Both the position numbers and the translations under genes were made by a program. DNA of 64,000 nucleotides from Hyalella azteca. Lineage: Eukaryota > Arthropoda > Malacostraca > Amphipoda > Hyalellidae. Below the pieces are notes generated by a model. The model searched no databases, was not told the DNA's origin, and saw nothing but the letters and a program-made list of their open reading frames with translations. Positions 20,550 through 30,050 of the stretch are shown in pieces. The first letter of the stretch is position 1; every line of letters starts with the position of its first letter. Location of the stretch: assembly GCF_000764305.2 (NCBI RefSeq), contig NW_025936281.1, positions 16,502-80,501 of the forward strand, in the 5' to 3' direction.

Positions 20550-21575
20550 TAATGGAATGCTAGTTTAAGCGTGCTGGGGCGACTGCGACCTCAAGAATTA
20601 GGAAGGAAATGATACCAGGTGCTCACTGGGCAGTGGACAGATTCACAGTGGACAGATTCAGAGTGAAGTTATTCAAAAGGTACGTTACAACGTAGAATAA
20701 GTTTGTCGTTCAAGAAGGTCGGATCATAAGAACAGGTTGGTAAATTACGGGCGTGTAAGGGGAATTCACCTTATTCCGGCTGTTGGAAGAATTATGTTTG
20801 TGATCAATTAGTTTTGGCGGCTTTAGCGTCTCTATTAGGTTATGCCTATAAGGTTGGCTACAAGGCCACACGCGTGACGTGGCCGTCCCGATATTGGGGC
20901 CCGCTTTAGTGCTGGGTTCAGTTATTTGCCAGGACTCAGTCGGAGCTTACCTACCGTCACTGCTAACTAGTGTACTTGTAGCGTTTCTATTAGGTAAGTG
21001 AAAGTAAGATTTAGTTATTTCCTATAACTATGGAACATAGTCCCGTTTGAAATCTGTGTTTGATAACGTGTCATTAGTGTTAGTATTAGGGACGTTCTTG
21101 CTGGCTAGTCCTACAGACCATCATTATTCGGCAGGACCGATCTCTTGCCTGGCCAGCGGGAACGGCTCCTCTTTAGGCCGACACTGGCGGTGTTGCGTCA
21201 CCTAAGTATCCGCATATTCGAGCCCCTTTTGCTGCTGTGCACCTCGACTGCTGCTGTGCACCTCGACTACTCTACCTACCGTCGGGCCCCGTATCCCGTG
21301 GTCCACTCCACCTTCCGTCATTCAGATTAGGATTAATTGTTTCAATATTTATTTTCGTGTTCAGAGTGTTCCGCTAGTTATTTTCGTGTTAGTGTTTTCG
21401 CTAGTTAGTTTCACTATGTATTTTCGTTGTTAGTGTTCGTTTTAGTAAATTTAAGGGTATTTGGTTTTCATTTCCTTCGTTAAGGTTCGGTGGCAGTTTA
21501 GGGTTAATTCTTCGGACCCAATTGGAGTCGTTCCTGCACTCAATTCCTTTACAGGGCGCTTATTACATTTCTACA
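20550..21575 (-). repeat. 3' LTR of the Copia element, split by a solo LTR
   Basis: 221 bp of LTR sequence in two parts (20550-20753 and 21559-21575, plus a 5-bp duplication). Compared with the other LTR it has a 15-bp tandem duplication (cagtggacagatt repeated near 20630-20660) and two substitutions. Confidence 0.9.
20754..21553. mobile_element. 800-bp solo LTR nested in the Copia LTR
   Basis: Starts TGTAAGGGGAATTC and ends CAATTCCTTTACA: canonical TG...CA ends with a short imperfect inverted repeat. It is flanked by the exact 5-bp duplication GGGCG (20749-20753 and 21554-21558). Removing it restores continuity with the intact LTR. It has no coding capacity; the 61-codon ORF at 21145 is not convincing. 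LTR recombination of a Gypsy or Bel-Pao element would leave this footprint; the family is not determined. Confidence 0.85.
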
Positions 21576-21584
21576 CTCCTTCTC
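21576..21584 (-). promoter_or_regulatory. Polypurine tract of the Copia element
   Basis: GAGAAGGAG on the minus strand, directly before the 3' LTR (TGTAGAAATG). This is the expected plus-strand DNA priming site. Confidence 0.8.
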
Positions 21585-21660
21585 GAACGTAATTTGACAA
21601 CATTGACAGAACACTAGCTAAGTTTAGCTATTCGACAGATAATTACAGACAATAACACAG

Positions 21661-22160
21661 CTATTGTGTTCTAACTCCTATTAGTTCACGAAGCTGGCAA
21701 AATTTCTCATTGCTAATTGCATTCGTAAACATATCAGCTAACATTAATTCAGTAGGACAATACCTAACTGCAACAGTTTGTTTATCTACCTGATATTTTA
21801 CATAGTGATATTTGACATCAATATGCTAACTCCTACTATGAATGGTAATACTCTTGGCTAATGCTATAGCCGATTGATTGTCTTCATTGATGACTGTTGG
21901 AGCCTCACAGTGGTGCCCCAAGTCAGAAAGTAGCCGTCGTAGCAACACCGCCTCGTGCGTGGCGTGCGCCAGAGCCGTGTATTCGCCTTCCATTGTAGAT
22001 AAGGAGACGCAAGTTTGCTTTTTGCTTCTCCAGCTTACGGCAGCGCTGCTTAGTTGAAAATTGTACCCAGACGTTGACTTTCGATCTGCAATGCCTCCAG
22101 CGAAGTCTGCATCAGAGAATCTAGGAAGGATACTGCAGCTAACTTTATTGTAGAGTAGAC
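21661..22160 (-). pseudogene. Copia RNase H domain, 3' end of pol, with in-frame TAG
   Basis: The minus strand reads GLLYNKVSCSILPRFSDADF, then DRKSTSGY, STMEGEYTAL and NEDNQSAIAL, the signature blocks of Copia RNase H with its acidic residues. TAG at 21826-21828 falls just before HIDVKYHYV, a block normally preceded by a sense codon. The frame then continues to a natural TAG at 21661-21663. The 5' boundary is the hAT-like insertion at 22161. About 75-95 codons expected between reverse transcriptase and this domain are absent on either side of the insertion. Confidence 0.85.
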
Positions 22161-22400
22161 CAGTGTATCCCAAACTTTTTCAGGCTGGCGCCCTCTTTGG
22201 CTCCCTAGTGAATTTCTAGCGCCCCCCCCCCAGTGAATTTCTAGCCCCCACACATAAAAAAACATACGCCTCTTTCTTTAAATTTAGTACGCTGTAATTT
22301 TAAAAGATAAAGCTTAAACAAAAATGTGTATTTCACAAATAGAACCACATTTAGTGAACCAATGTGTTTTTAAGCTGTTTTAACTGTTTCAGCACAAGAA
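22161..22400. mobile_element. hAT-like transposon end
   Basis: Begins CAGTGTATCCCAAACTTTTT, a typical hAT terminal inverted repeat, followed by a GCGCCCTC / C-run region. The expected partner end and an 8-bp target duplication were not found before the Copia sequence resumes. The element is therefore truncated or was overwritten by the adjacent foldback. Confidence 0.6.
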
Positions 22401-22407
22401 ACATCTA

Positions 22408-23612
22408 GGACGTCGCGGGCGAATTTACGGCCGGACTCGTGGCCGGTCGCACAACCAATCTCCAAATTCAATTATCATGTAATATCTCCCAAACTAATGA
22501 ACGCAGCTCTATGAAACTTGGAACATGTATTCATCAGAACCTAACGGTGATTATTAGCTCGTAAAATTTTTTAAATTTTACCTTCATTCGTGAGTTATAT
22601 TGCCATAAACGCCGAAATTCGAAGTGATCAAAGAATTTCTTCCAAAGTATCGAACAGATTCGAACGAAAATTTGAATTTACAGTCCTAACTACCGAACGG
22701 TAATGTTTAGCTCGTGAAAATTTATTCAATTGTGCCTTTGTTCGCGAGTTTTTATACATTCCTAGTTGTAGTTTATATACCTTCCTAACTACCAAACGGT
22801 GATGTCTTAGCTTTTAAAAAAATTTTCGATTTTACCCTCGTTTGCGAGTTTTTTTCATTTCACCGTCATTCCTGATTTCACGCTTCCTTATATTCGGCCC
22901 GTATCGCCGGATAATTTGTCGCCTAAATTGGCGGCGATCAAGAAATTTCTTCTAAACTACTGAACAGATTTCAACGAAAGTTAGTATATAAATACCTAAC
23001 CTCCCAACGGTGATGTTTAGCTCGTGACAATTTTTCTATTTTGCTTTCGTTCGCGAGTTATACAGCAGATCTAAGGGGAACGACCGGCTTTTAACCAAGA
23101 GCTGTAACGAAAAAAATTGTAGCTTGCTTAACATCACCGTTGCTGAGGTTAGGTATTTATATGCTAAGTTTCGTTCAAATCTATTCAGTAGTTTTGGAAG
23201 AAATTTTTTGATTACTGCGAATTTAAGCACTTATTGCTGTTTAAATCACGAATGAAGGTAAAATGAAAAAAAAACTCGCGAACAAAGGCACAATCGAATA
23301 AATTTTCACGAGCTAAACATTTTCGTTCGGTAGTTAGGACTGTAAATTCAAAATATCGTTCGTATCTGTTCAATAGTTTGGAAGAAATTTCATGATCACT
23401 GTGAATTTTGGCCCGTAGTGCCATATAACTATGGCAAAAACAAATGAAGGCAAAAAAAAAAAATCACGAGCTCAACATTACCGTTAGGTCCTAATGAATA
23501 CGTGTACCAAGTTCCATCGAGTTAAGTTCATTAGTTTGAGAGATATTCCTTGATCATTGAATTTGGAAATCGGCCGTGAGACCGGCCGTTAATTTGTCCG
23601 AGACGTAAACCC
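22408..23612. mobile_element. 1.2-kb foldback (long inverted repeat) element
   Basis: Two arms of about 550-600 bp are imperfect reverse complements around a centre near 23075. For example, 22650-22730 pairs with 23300-23370 (shared ctaactaccgaacgg), 22936-23030 pairs with 23118-23222, and the tips (ggccgg...ctccaaattcaa) pair with 23545-23600. Each arm contains two to three internal repeats of 'gatgtttagctcgtgaaaat' and 'gttcgcgagttt'. No ORF. This is the structure of Foldback-type or very long MITE elements. Confidence 0.75.
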
Positions 23613-23624
23613 AGTAGAGGTTAA

Positions 23625-23706
23625 AAAATATAACTCAGTCCTCACTGCAGTGAGTGACAGAGAGAGCATTTTCTCGTCGACGAAAACTTGAGGTCACGGA
23701 CAGACG

Positions 23707-23762
<56 letters not shown>

Positions 23763-23765
23763 GTG
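23625..23765. repeat. Palindrome plus (GACA)n repeat, copy A
   Basis: The block ctcactgcagtgag (a 14-bp perfect palindrome), then 'gcattttctcgtc' and 'aacttgaggtcacgg', ends in about 14 GACA/GACG units (23695-23763). The same block is at 46400-46510. It forms the right edge of the insertion in Copia pol and adds a Cys-Leu-Ser-Val repeat to the reading frame. Confidence 0.85.
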
Positions 23766-25345
23766 GCTGAAGGATTGTCAATGGATTTACAATTTTCCAT
23801 CGAAAATTTCTTCAATACTTGCTCAGTATAAGCTGGTTGGCCCAGCCAAATTTTACCAGCGTTGATGTCTTGGCGAATTTCGATTCCTAAGAAATATTTC
23901 ATCTCGCCCAAGTCTCTGACTTCATAGCGATTCGCTATCAGTTGCTTTACTTTTGTAATATCAGCAATGGATTTACCAGCAATTACAATGTCGTCGACGT
24001 AGACTTCAAGAATTAAATTTTCTCCTTCTGAAGAGATGTACAGACAGGGATCACACGATGATTGGATGAATCCAAGTTCATTCAAATATTTATCCAAGGA
24101 ACGATTCCAGCATCTTGGCGATTGTTTCAGTCCATAGAAGCTTCGGTTTAATTTGCAGACAAAATCGTCTTTACCTTTCACAGAGTAACCAGCTGGTTGT
24201 TTAACATAAATTTCTTCGCCCAGTTCTCCATTAAGGAAAGCAGTAGTTACATCCATGTGATGCAACATGAGGCCATTTTGTACAGCTAGAGCTGCCAATA
24301 CACAAATTGATTCAAAGCGAACCACAGGTGCAAAAGTCTCATCGTAATCTTCGCCAAATTTTTGAGAGAAGCCCTGAGCAACGAGCCGCGCTTTATATTG
24401 AATTACCTTACCATTGGCTCCAGTCTTCTTTTTGAATACCCAACGCGTGTTAATGGTTTTCTTACCGTCAGGGAGTTCAACAAGATCCCAAACTTTGTTC
24501 TTCTTCATGCTGTTAATTTCTGCATCCATAGCCCGTTTCCATTGCTCGGATTCGTCTGTTAAGCAAGTAGTAAGGTAGATGTTATCGCCGTAGCGATCTG
24601 GACATTTCCGTTCTCTAGTTGATCGACGTAAGATTGGTTTATTAACTCCGTCAAAAGGAGCATCTTCTCCACTGGCATCAGCCTCAGTTTCGCCAAGCTC
24701 AAGTGTCACCGCTTCCTGATTACTCGAAGGGAGAAAAATTTCGTTTTCTGGCGATTTTGAGACAGGGTTAATGACGTCGAGACATGGATCAGATCCTGCT
24801 TCCTTCATGAAATCAGACTCATTAAATATGACATTACGGCTGTAAAACACCCGTTTTTGCTGAATATCATACAATCTATATCCCTTAATGGTATCGCCAT
24901 AACCAAGTAGAATAGCAAGTTTAGATTTTGGATCCAACTTTTTGCGTTCATCATGAGTTTTTGGTATTGTTGTTTGATGTTGGATGCCATTCTCCTCAAG
25001 ATACTTCTTGAATTTATTCGAGGTGTATTCTCCTCCATTGTCAGTACGAAGAATTTTTACTTCCTTGCCCGACACATTTTCAGTTTCAGCCGTCCAGGTC
25101 TTAAATTTATCGAACACTTCATCTTTCGTCTTCAAGATGCAAGTCCAAGTGTATCGACTCGCGTCGTCTATGAAGGTAAGGAAATATTCTCCTCCAGAAA
25201 GAGATTTGGTATTCAACTTACCGCAAACGTCGCTGTGGACCAGTTCAAGAACTTCCCTGGTTGCTACGGCTTTCTTGGCAGGAAATTTAGTTTTCTGATG
25301 TTTTCCAAAGACACAATCAGGACACAATTCAAGATTATAGTTCAA
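23766..25345 (-). pseudogene. Copia integrase (deleted) and reverse transcriptase
   Basis: The integrase part has CPDCVFGKH (zinc-binding), HSDVCG and RTDNGGEYTS, the first two catalytic Asp sites. The frame then jumps at TTIPKTHDERKKL, close to 24950, to the region after the core, so the catalytic Glu and roughly 100 residues are deleted in frame. The reverse transcriptase has NTRWVFKKK, KARLVAQGFSQ, the MDVTTAFLNGEL block with its Asp, and the YVDD active site. It ends at the CKSIDNPS block where the insertion begins. Non-functional for integration because of the missing Glu. Confidence 0.9.
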
Positions 25346-25571
25346 AACATAATAAACATAAGTCGTTAACTAATTTTTGATCACATATCCTTTTCAAATT
25401 TTGAGCACAGGGATGACCTAGTCTTCGGTGCCAGAGCATACTTGAAACTGCATTGGTTTTCTTACCAAAGTTTACCATAAGAGCGCTTTCATCATAAGTC
25501 TCCAAATGAAACAGATCATCGCATCTTTTCATCGACAAATCATCTTGCCTGAAATTTCTAACATACTGCAA
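25335..25571 (-). pseudogene. Copia pre-integrase (HHCC) segment
   Basis: Contains MLWHRRLGHPCAQNLKRI, the GAG-pre-integrase motif with the His pair whose Cys partners are in the next segment (CPDC). Separate frames on both sides show frameshifts near 25550 and 25345. Confidence 0.85.
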
Positions 25572-26323
25572 ATATCTCTAAATTTTATGGTCTTGCCCAA
25601 CTTGGCAACCCTACTGACGCTGAATAAGTTGTACGCTAGATTAGGAACCAACAATACTTCACCCAAGGTACAAACTTTCATTCGGTTTCCCGGCAATTTC
25701 ACCTCTAGCTCAACGTCACCTATCGCAATGGCATCAGCAGTGTGACCATCACCCAGATACACTTTTCGAGGTGTGTCAAGAGTATTAAAATTCTTGAGGT
25801 GCTTGAAGTCATTACACATGTTACACGTAGCGCCTGAGTCAACAATCCACTCATCGTTTCTAACATTAGCCAATAAAGCATTAAACGCTATAAGCCCGGT
25901 ATTATTGGTTGCATTGGCTATGCTAGAGGACGATTTCTTCCTGTATTTAGGTTCAGTTTTGTTTACAGGGTTGTGCCAGCAATTCTTCTTCAAATGCCCT
26001 TGCTTGCCGCACTGAAAACACTTCTTTACAGATGAACCGTTTCTCTTCGTGGTGACCAAAGCAGTTTCTTTAGGATTAGTCGAAACGTTTGAACCGCTTT
26101 GCTTAAACTCTTCGTAGAGTAGACGTTCAGTGACAAGTTCCATCGGTGGCACATCAGCATTTGTTTGCAAAGCTGTTACCAACATGTCATATGATGGAGG
26201 TAAGCTTGCCAGCAGATGAAGTACACGGTCATCTTCAGAAATTGGATCACCAATAACTGCCAATTCATTGAATATTTCAGTCATGCATTTCACATGATCT
26301 TGAACGGCATCTCCATCATTCAA
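25529..26323 (-). pseudogene. Copia gag C-terminus, zinc knuckle and protease
   Basis: Gag UBN2-type segment (LHLLASLPPSYDMLVTALQT), zinc knuckle CFQCGKQGHLKKNC (C-x2-C-x4-H-x4-C), and aspartic protease active site WIVDSGATCNM followed by LPGN...LVPNLAYNLFSV. The frame is intact over 264 codons but is cut off from the upstream gag by a frameshift near 26325 and from the integrase by one near 25550. Confidence 0.9.
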
Positions 26324-26324
26324 C

Positions 26325-26665
26325 TTTTTGAATAAAGTTTACGTCTCAACTGCAATTTATTGGCCCACGTTTTTTTCTGAAATTGATCAGTCAATTTGTT
26401 CCACACGATTATTGGATCAACAGGATCACCCAACAAATACAGTAGGGACGGATCCACTGAAAGCACAATTAAAGACAAGGCCTTATCTCTCCTAACATTA
26501 AATTTAGCAAGTTTGTCAGGCTCACTTGCATCAGGAGGAGACTGAGCCATTCACCAGACACCACGGGTTCTCTTTCACGAAAGCCATTTTAACCTGGATT
26601 TACCATGTGGCATAATTAGCGCCATTCAAAGGTATCACTGTGGTTCTAGTTTCATCAGCCACCAT
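26325..26665 (-). pseudogene. Copia gag N-terminus with stop and frameshift
   Basis: The likely start is ATG 26665 (MVADETRTTVIPLNGANYATW). A TAA directly follows that Trp, the same frame continues as IQVKMAFVKENPWCLVNG, and the next block (MAQSPPDASEPDKLAKFNVR, 26550 downward) is in another frame. This is a normal Copia gag opening with at least one stop and one frameshift. Confidence 0.8.
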
Positions 26666-26743
26666 TTTTCAAATGTTAGCTTCGCAGTTAAGACTAGTTC
26701 ATATAAGCTCCTTCTGTACATGGAGTCACAGTACACATACAAA

Positions 26744-26759
26744 CGTCTGGGCCCATAAC
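26744..26759 (-). promoter_or_regulatory. Copia primer-binding site (initiator tRNA-Met)
   Basis: The minus strand reads GTTATGGGCCCAGACG immediately after the 5' LTR. The plus strand CTGGGCCCATAAC is the anticodon stem-loop sequence of initiator tRNA-Met, the primer used by Drosophila copia. Confidence 0.85.
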
Positions 26760-26965
26760 TAATGGAATGCTAGTTTAAGCGTGCTGGGGCGACTGCGACC
26801 TCAAGAATTAGGAAGGAAATGATACCAGGTGCTCACTGGGCAGTGGACAGATTCAGAGTGAAGTTATTCAAAAGGTACGTTACAACGTAGAATAAGTTTG
26901 TCGTTCAAGAAGGTCGGATCATAAGAACAGGTTGGCAAATTACGGGTGCTTATTACATTTCTACA
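26760..26965 (-). repeat. 5' LTR of the Copia element (206 bp)
   Basis: Minus strand begins TGTAGAAATGTAATAAG and ends GCATTCCATTA. Nearly identical to the LTR at 20550-21575 once that copy's insertion and 15-bp duplication are set aside. It is followed by the target duplicate CTAAG. Confidence 0.9.
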
Positions 26966-26970
26966 CTAAG

Positions 26971-27730
26971 GGTAACTACAATTGCACCGGTGCGCGTCTA
27001 AATCGTTTCAGTTTAGTTTTAACGAGAAGTTCTGAGTCGAGAAATCTCTGAATCTGATTTACTAAAAAGTTTCAACCCTCCACCACCTGACATAGTAACC
27101 GGAGCAATATTATCACAAGCCTACTTCCCAAAAGATTCGTTCTAGTGAGCCCAAAATGACTTGCACTGATGGTTGCCGCCACGTACGACAACTTTAAAAT
27201 GTTCTCAGTGGCGTACCAACGTCCTCAGGTTGCTACACTCAATAGTTTACGCATAATTTAAGTTGAAAGTTATGTTCCCAGAGAGTGACATGCGGCGGTA
27301 AAGGGTTAAATCACATCAAAATCGCACAAGACATTTTGAAAATTATTTAAAATCGGGTCATAATCATTTAAAAAACTAAAAACCTAGTCAGAATTTTCTT
27401 AAAATTCTGTCAAATCGCATCGAAATCGTGTCGAAACCGCGTCGTTATGATTCAGGTACAGGCTTCAACATCGTGGCCTTCTGTTGCGCCGCACCCTAAA
27501 AATTCCTGTTTTCAACGGAATTTCAACCCTATTTTGTTGTATCGTATTTTTACAGTCGTGTTTTATAAGCTTTGACAGGGTTTTGTATCGGCATAAAGTC
27601 GTAGTTACAACATGACGTGGTCATTACGGCATTGAACGGCCGCCTGCACGCATGAAGGACTATATACCTCACGTTGTACCCATCGTATTGTACCCCACAT
27701 TTGTACCCCACTGTTCTACCCCAGTTGTTC
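26971..27730. other. Non-coding DNA right of Copia
   Basis: Contains degenerate 'aaatcg(c/t)atc' repeats near 27300-27440. No gene seen. Confidence 0.5.
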
Positions 27731-27736
27731 ATATCT

Positions 27737-27872
27737 CACGCCAGCGACGTGTCCCTCACAGCGACATGTCCCTCACAGCGACATGTCCCTCACAGCGACG
27801 TGTCCCTCACAGCGACGTGTCCCTCACAGCGACGTGTCCCTCACAGCGACGTGTCCCTCACAGCAACGTGTC
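27737..27872. repeat. 17-bp satellite (8 copies)
   Basis: Unit tcacagcgacgtgtccc, the same unit as at 19513-19563. The ORFs reading SQRRVPHSDVS / LTATCP are by-products. Confidence 0.95.
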
Positions 27873-27873
27873 C

Positions 27874-27970
27874 CAAGCGCTGTGTTCCGCCTCACTGTAG
27901 CGCTGTGTTCCGCCTCATTGTAGCGCTGTGTTCCGCCTCACTGTAGCGCTGTGTTCCGCCTCACTGTAGC
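27874..27970. repeat. 23-bp satellite (4 copies)
   Basis: Unit gcgctgtgttccgcctcact plus GTA, directly adjoining the 17-bp array. Confidence 0.95.
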
Positions 27971-29849
27971 ACATGTAATGGTGAATAATTGAATAATTAA
28001 CGGGTGAATAATAGTTATCCTCAGAACGCGATTTATTTATGTCTATGCTAAGTAATATTTTAAACTTGAATTTGAAGACTATTTTAAAATTAATAAGACT
28101 ATTCCTTCTAACTTAAGATCGTAATAATTAAAAAATTTTGCCTTCCTATGGTTGCGCGTTAATCTTGTGGTGCGGGGATTAACGATGGAAAATTTCCTAT
28201 CTGATTGATTCATGAGTTAGGAGTATTGAATTTAATGATTAGTTTAGGGTTATGATTAGAAATTTCAGGATTAGTTTAGGAGTTAGGATTAGCTATTGGG
28301 GGATTAGTTACGGACTTTTGATAAGAAATGACAGGATTAGTATATGATATATGATTAGATAATAAAGGATCAATTTAGGGTTTAGGATTAGACATTACAA
28401 TATTACTTTGTGGTTAAATATTGCAGGATTAATCCAGGATTACACATTCCAGACGTAGTATCCCACAGCGAAGTCACGGACGGTTCCCCGCTACTCGCGG
28501 CGCTATAAGTCTCGACGCAAGTGCTGCATCGCAAGCCGATAATGACCGTAGTTCTGAACTACACTTGCAGCGTCTAAAAAAATATGAAAATAAATTCTAA
28601 GATTCAGTTTTTAAAATTTGAAATCATCGTATTTTTGTGAGGACTTGTAAATTATGACATTTATTTTGTGATGACATTTATTTATTCGTTCTTTTACTGA
28701 ATAAATGTTGATTATTTTTCAGAAACACTAAATTTATATGCCAATTTTTGCGAAATATTTTAGATAACTAGAACACATACAAATCACTATTAAACTCAGT
28801 ATTTGTTGCTCATCTTCAAATGTCTACGAATTACAAAAATTGAAACTTATCTACTATTTTTTCACTTTAAGGTGCATTAAACTATGAATTTTTAATAATT
28901 GATAATTAAAACATTATATCGTGTATTGCTAATAAACATCAAACTACTCGTCATTGAAAAAAATTCCGTTCACCGCCACGTCAGGAAATTCTTTGCTTTC
29001 CTCCGTAAAGTTAAGAAAAATTTCCCAAGAAGTTTGGCAAGCGGCGACAATAATGTTAGGTTTACGACAGCGTCTCGGGCCCATGAAAAACTCATGGGCG
29101 TTTTATACCGCTTCTTATATTCTATTTTAAACTTAATTCTGTTGTAAACCTGGTGACAACATCGAATCATTTAATCGCCAGATTTTCAGCCGTAAAAAAG
29201 TCCCATTTGATCCTAATATTTATAGCGATATGAATTTGCCGTTTTAGCAGGTTAGCGTTGCCCGGAATTATTAACCTCTGCAATTTTTAAATCCCCTCAT
29301 CCATAATAATATAAGAGAAAAACTTATAGATTTCAATTAAAAAATTTCCGTTCAAACCCACATTTAACAAAAAAATCTCATGTGACTTTTTCGTATAAAT
29401 AATAATTTAATATATATTTATTTACAACACTTATAAACGCAAATATGTAATCAGATTTTAATTTTTTATCCAACTTTATCCTTCATTACCTTCGATCCTT
29501 CCTTCCCTTTCATCCCTTTTGGCCAATGCTGAGAAAAAATATTCGGGTCCAGGTAATATCCAGTCAGCGAGCTCGAACACTGCCTACAATATTCAAAATT
29601 TATGTTCAATATGATATGTTATATCAACCCTCGTAGTTATTGTATATATCTCCAACTTATTTGTAAATCCATCAACTTCATTCAATTTGTCTAAATTATT
29701 AGCTTGCCAGATTACAAAACTTGAACTTGAAAAATTTACACTAGAAAATCAACGTTTAACTGGAATTCGCGTATAAATTTTCAACATTTAGACATAAAAA
29801 CTTCAAAATTTTCAGCAAAAAAAACTTATTTCACTGTCGCGGCGCAGGT
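27971..29849. other. AT-rich DNA with degenerate 'aggattag' repeats
   Basis: 28220-28440 carries scattered ggattagtttaggag-type repeats. 29079-29099 is a short perfect hairpin (GCCCATGA-aaaac-TCATGGGC). No gene seen. Confidence 0.45.
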
Positions 29850-30050
29850 CCCGGTTTTCCAATATTTGCCAGGAGCCATACTTTCAAAAAAAGTTAAGAG
29901 ATCGTAAGTTCATCAGCCAATCATTGACGGCCTTTCAAGCAAAAGCCACCAATCATAGACAAGAAAATAGAGCGTCAGTACTTACGTTCACTTAGCGAGT
30001 TTTGAGAGTATGGCCCCTGGAGTTGAGCAAATATTGCGCCAGGCTGCGGC
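29850..30050. mobile_element. ~200-bp inverted-repeat element
   Basis: Left 'caatatttgccaggagccat' pairs imperfectly with the right end ('gagtatggcccctgg' and 'gagcaaatattgcg'). Interior stretches gatcgtaagttca and gtacttacgttca also pair. MITE-like; one copy only. Confidence 0.5.

Larger units (their letters stand above)
20550..26965 (-). mobile_element. Degenerate Copia-type LTR retrotransposon (minus strand)
   Basis: Complete outline of a Copia element. Target duplications CTAAG lie at 20545-20549 and 26966-26970, with LTRs at both ends. The primer-binding site at 26744-26759 matches the anticodon region of initiator tRNA-Met, as in Drosophila copia, and a polypurine tract lies at 21576-21584. 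Order on the minus strand: 5' LTR, gag, protease, integrase, reverse transcriptase, RNase H, 3' LTR. The coding region has stops, frameshifts, a deletion in the integrase and a 1.6-kb compound insertion, so it cannot be autonomous. Excluding a 15-bp duplication and the solo LTR, the LTRs differ at only about two of 206 positions. That suggests fairly recent insertion, which is at odds with the heavily damaged interior and may mean it was mobilised in trans. Confidence 0.9.

Noticed and set aside
3690..21828. Alternative meaning of TAG as a sense codon (three in-frame TAGs in three ORFs)
   Set aside because: The Copia frame also has a TAA and frameshifts, the affected genes look decayed, and natural stops include TAG and TGA. 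Ordinary pseudogene decay is simpler.
23642..23765. Cys-Leu-Ser-Val-repeat C-terminus of the Copia ORF
   Set aside because: It is the GACA microsatellite and an inserted element read in frame, not part of pol.
27652..27946. Repeat ORFs reading SQRRVPHSDVS / LTATCP
   Set aside because: Three 17-bp units equal 51 bases, so the frame stays open without coding meaning.
27737..27970. Short direct repeats as a CRISPR array
   Set aside because: The units are contiguous with no spacers, and the genome is eukaryotic.
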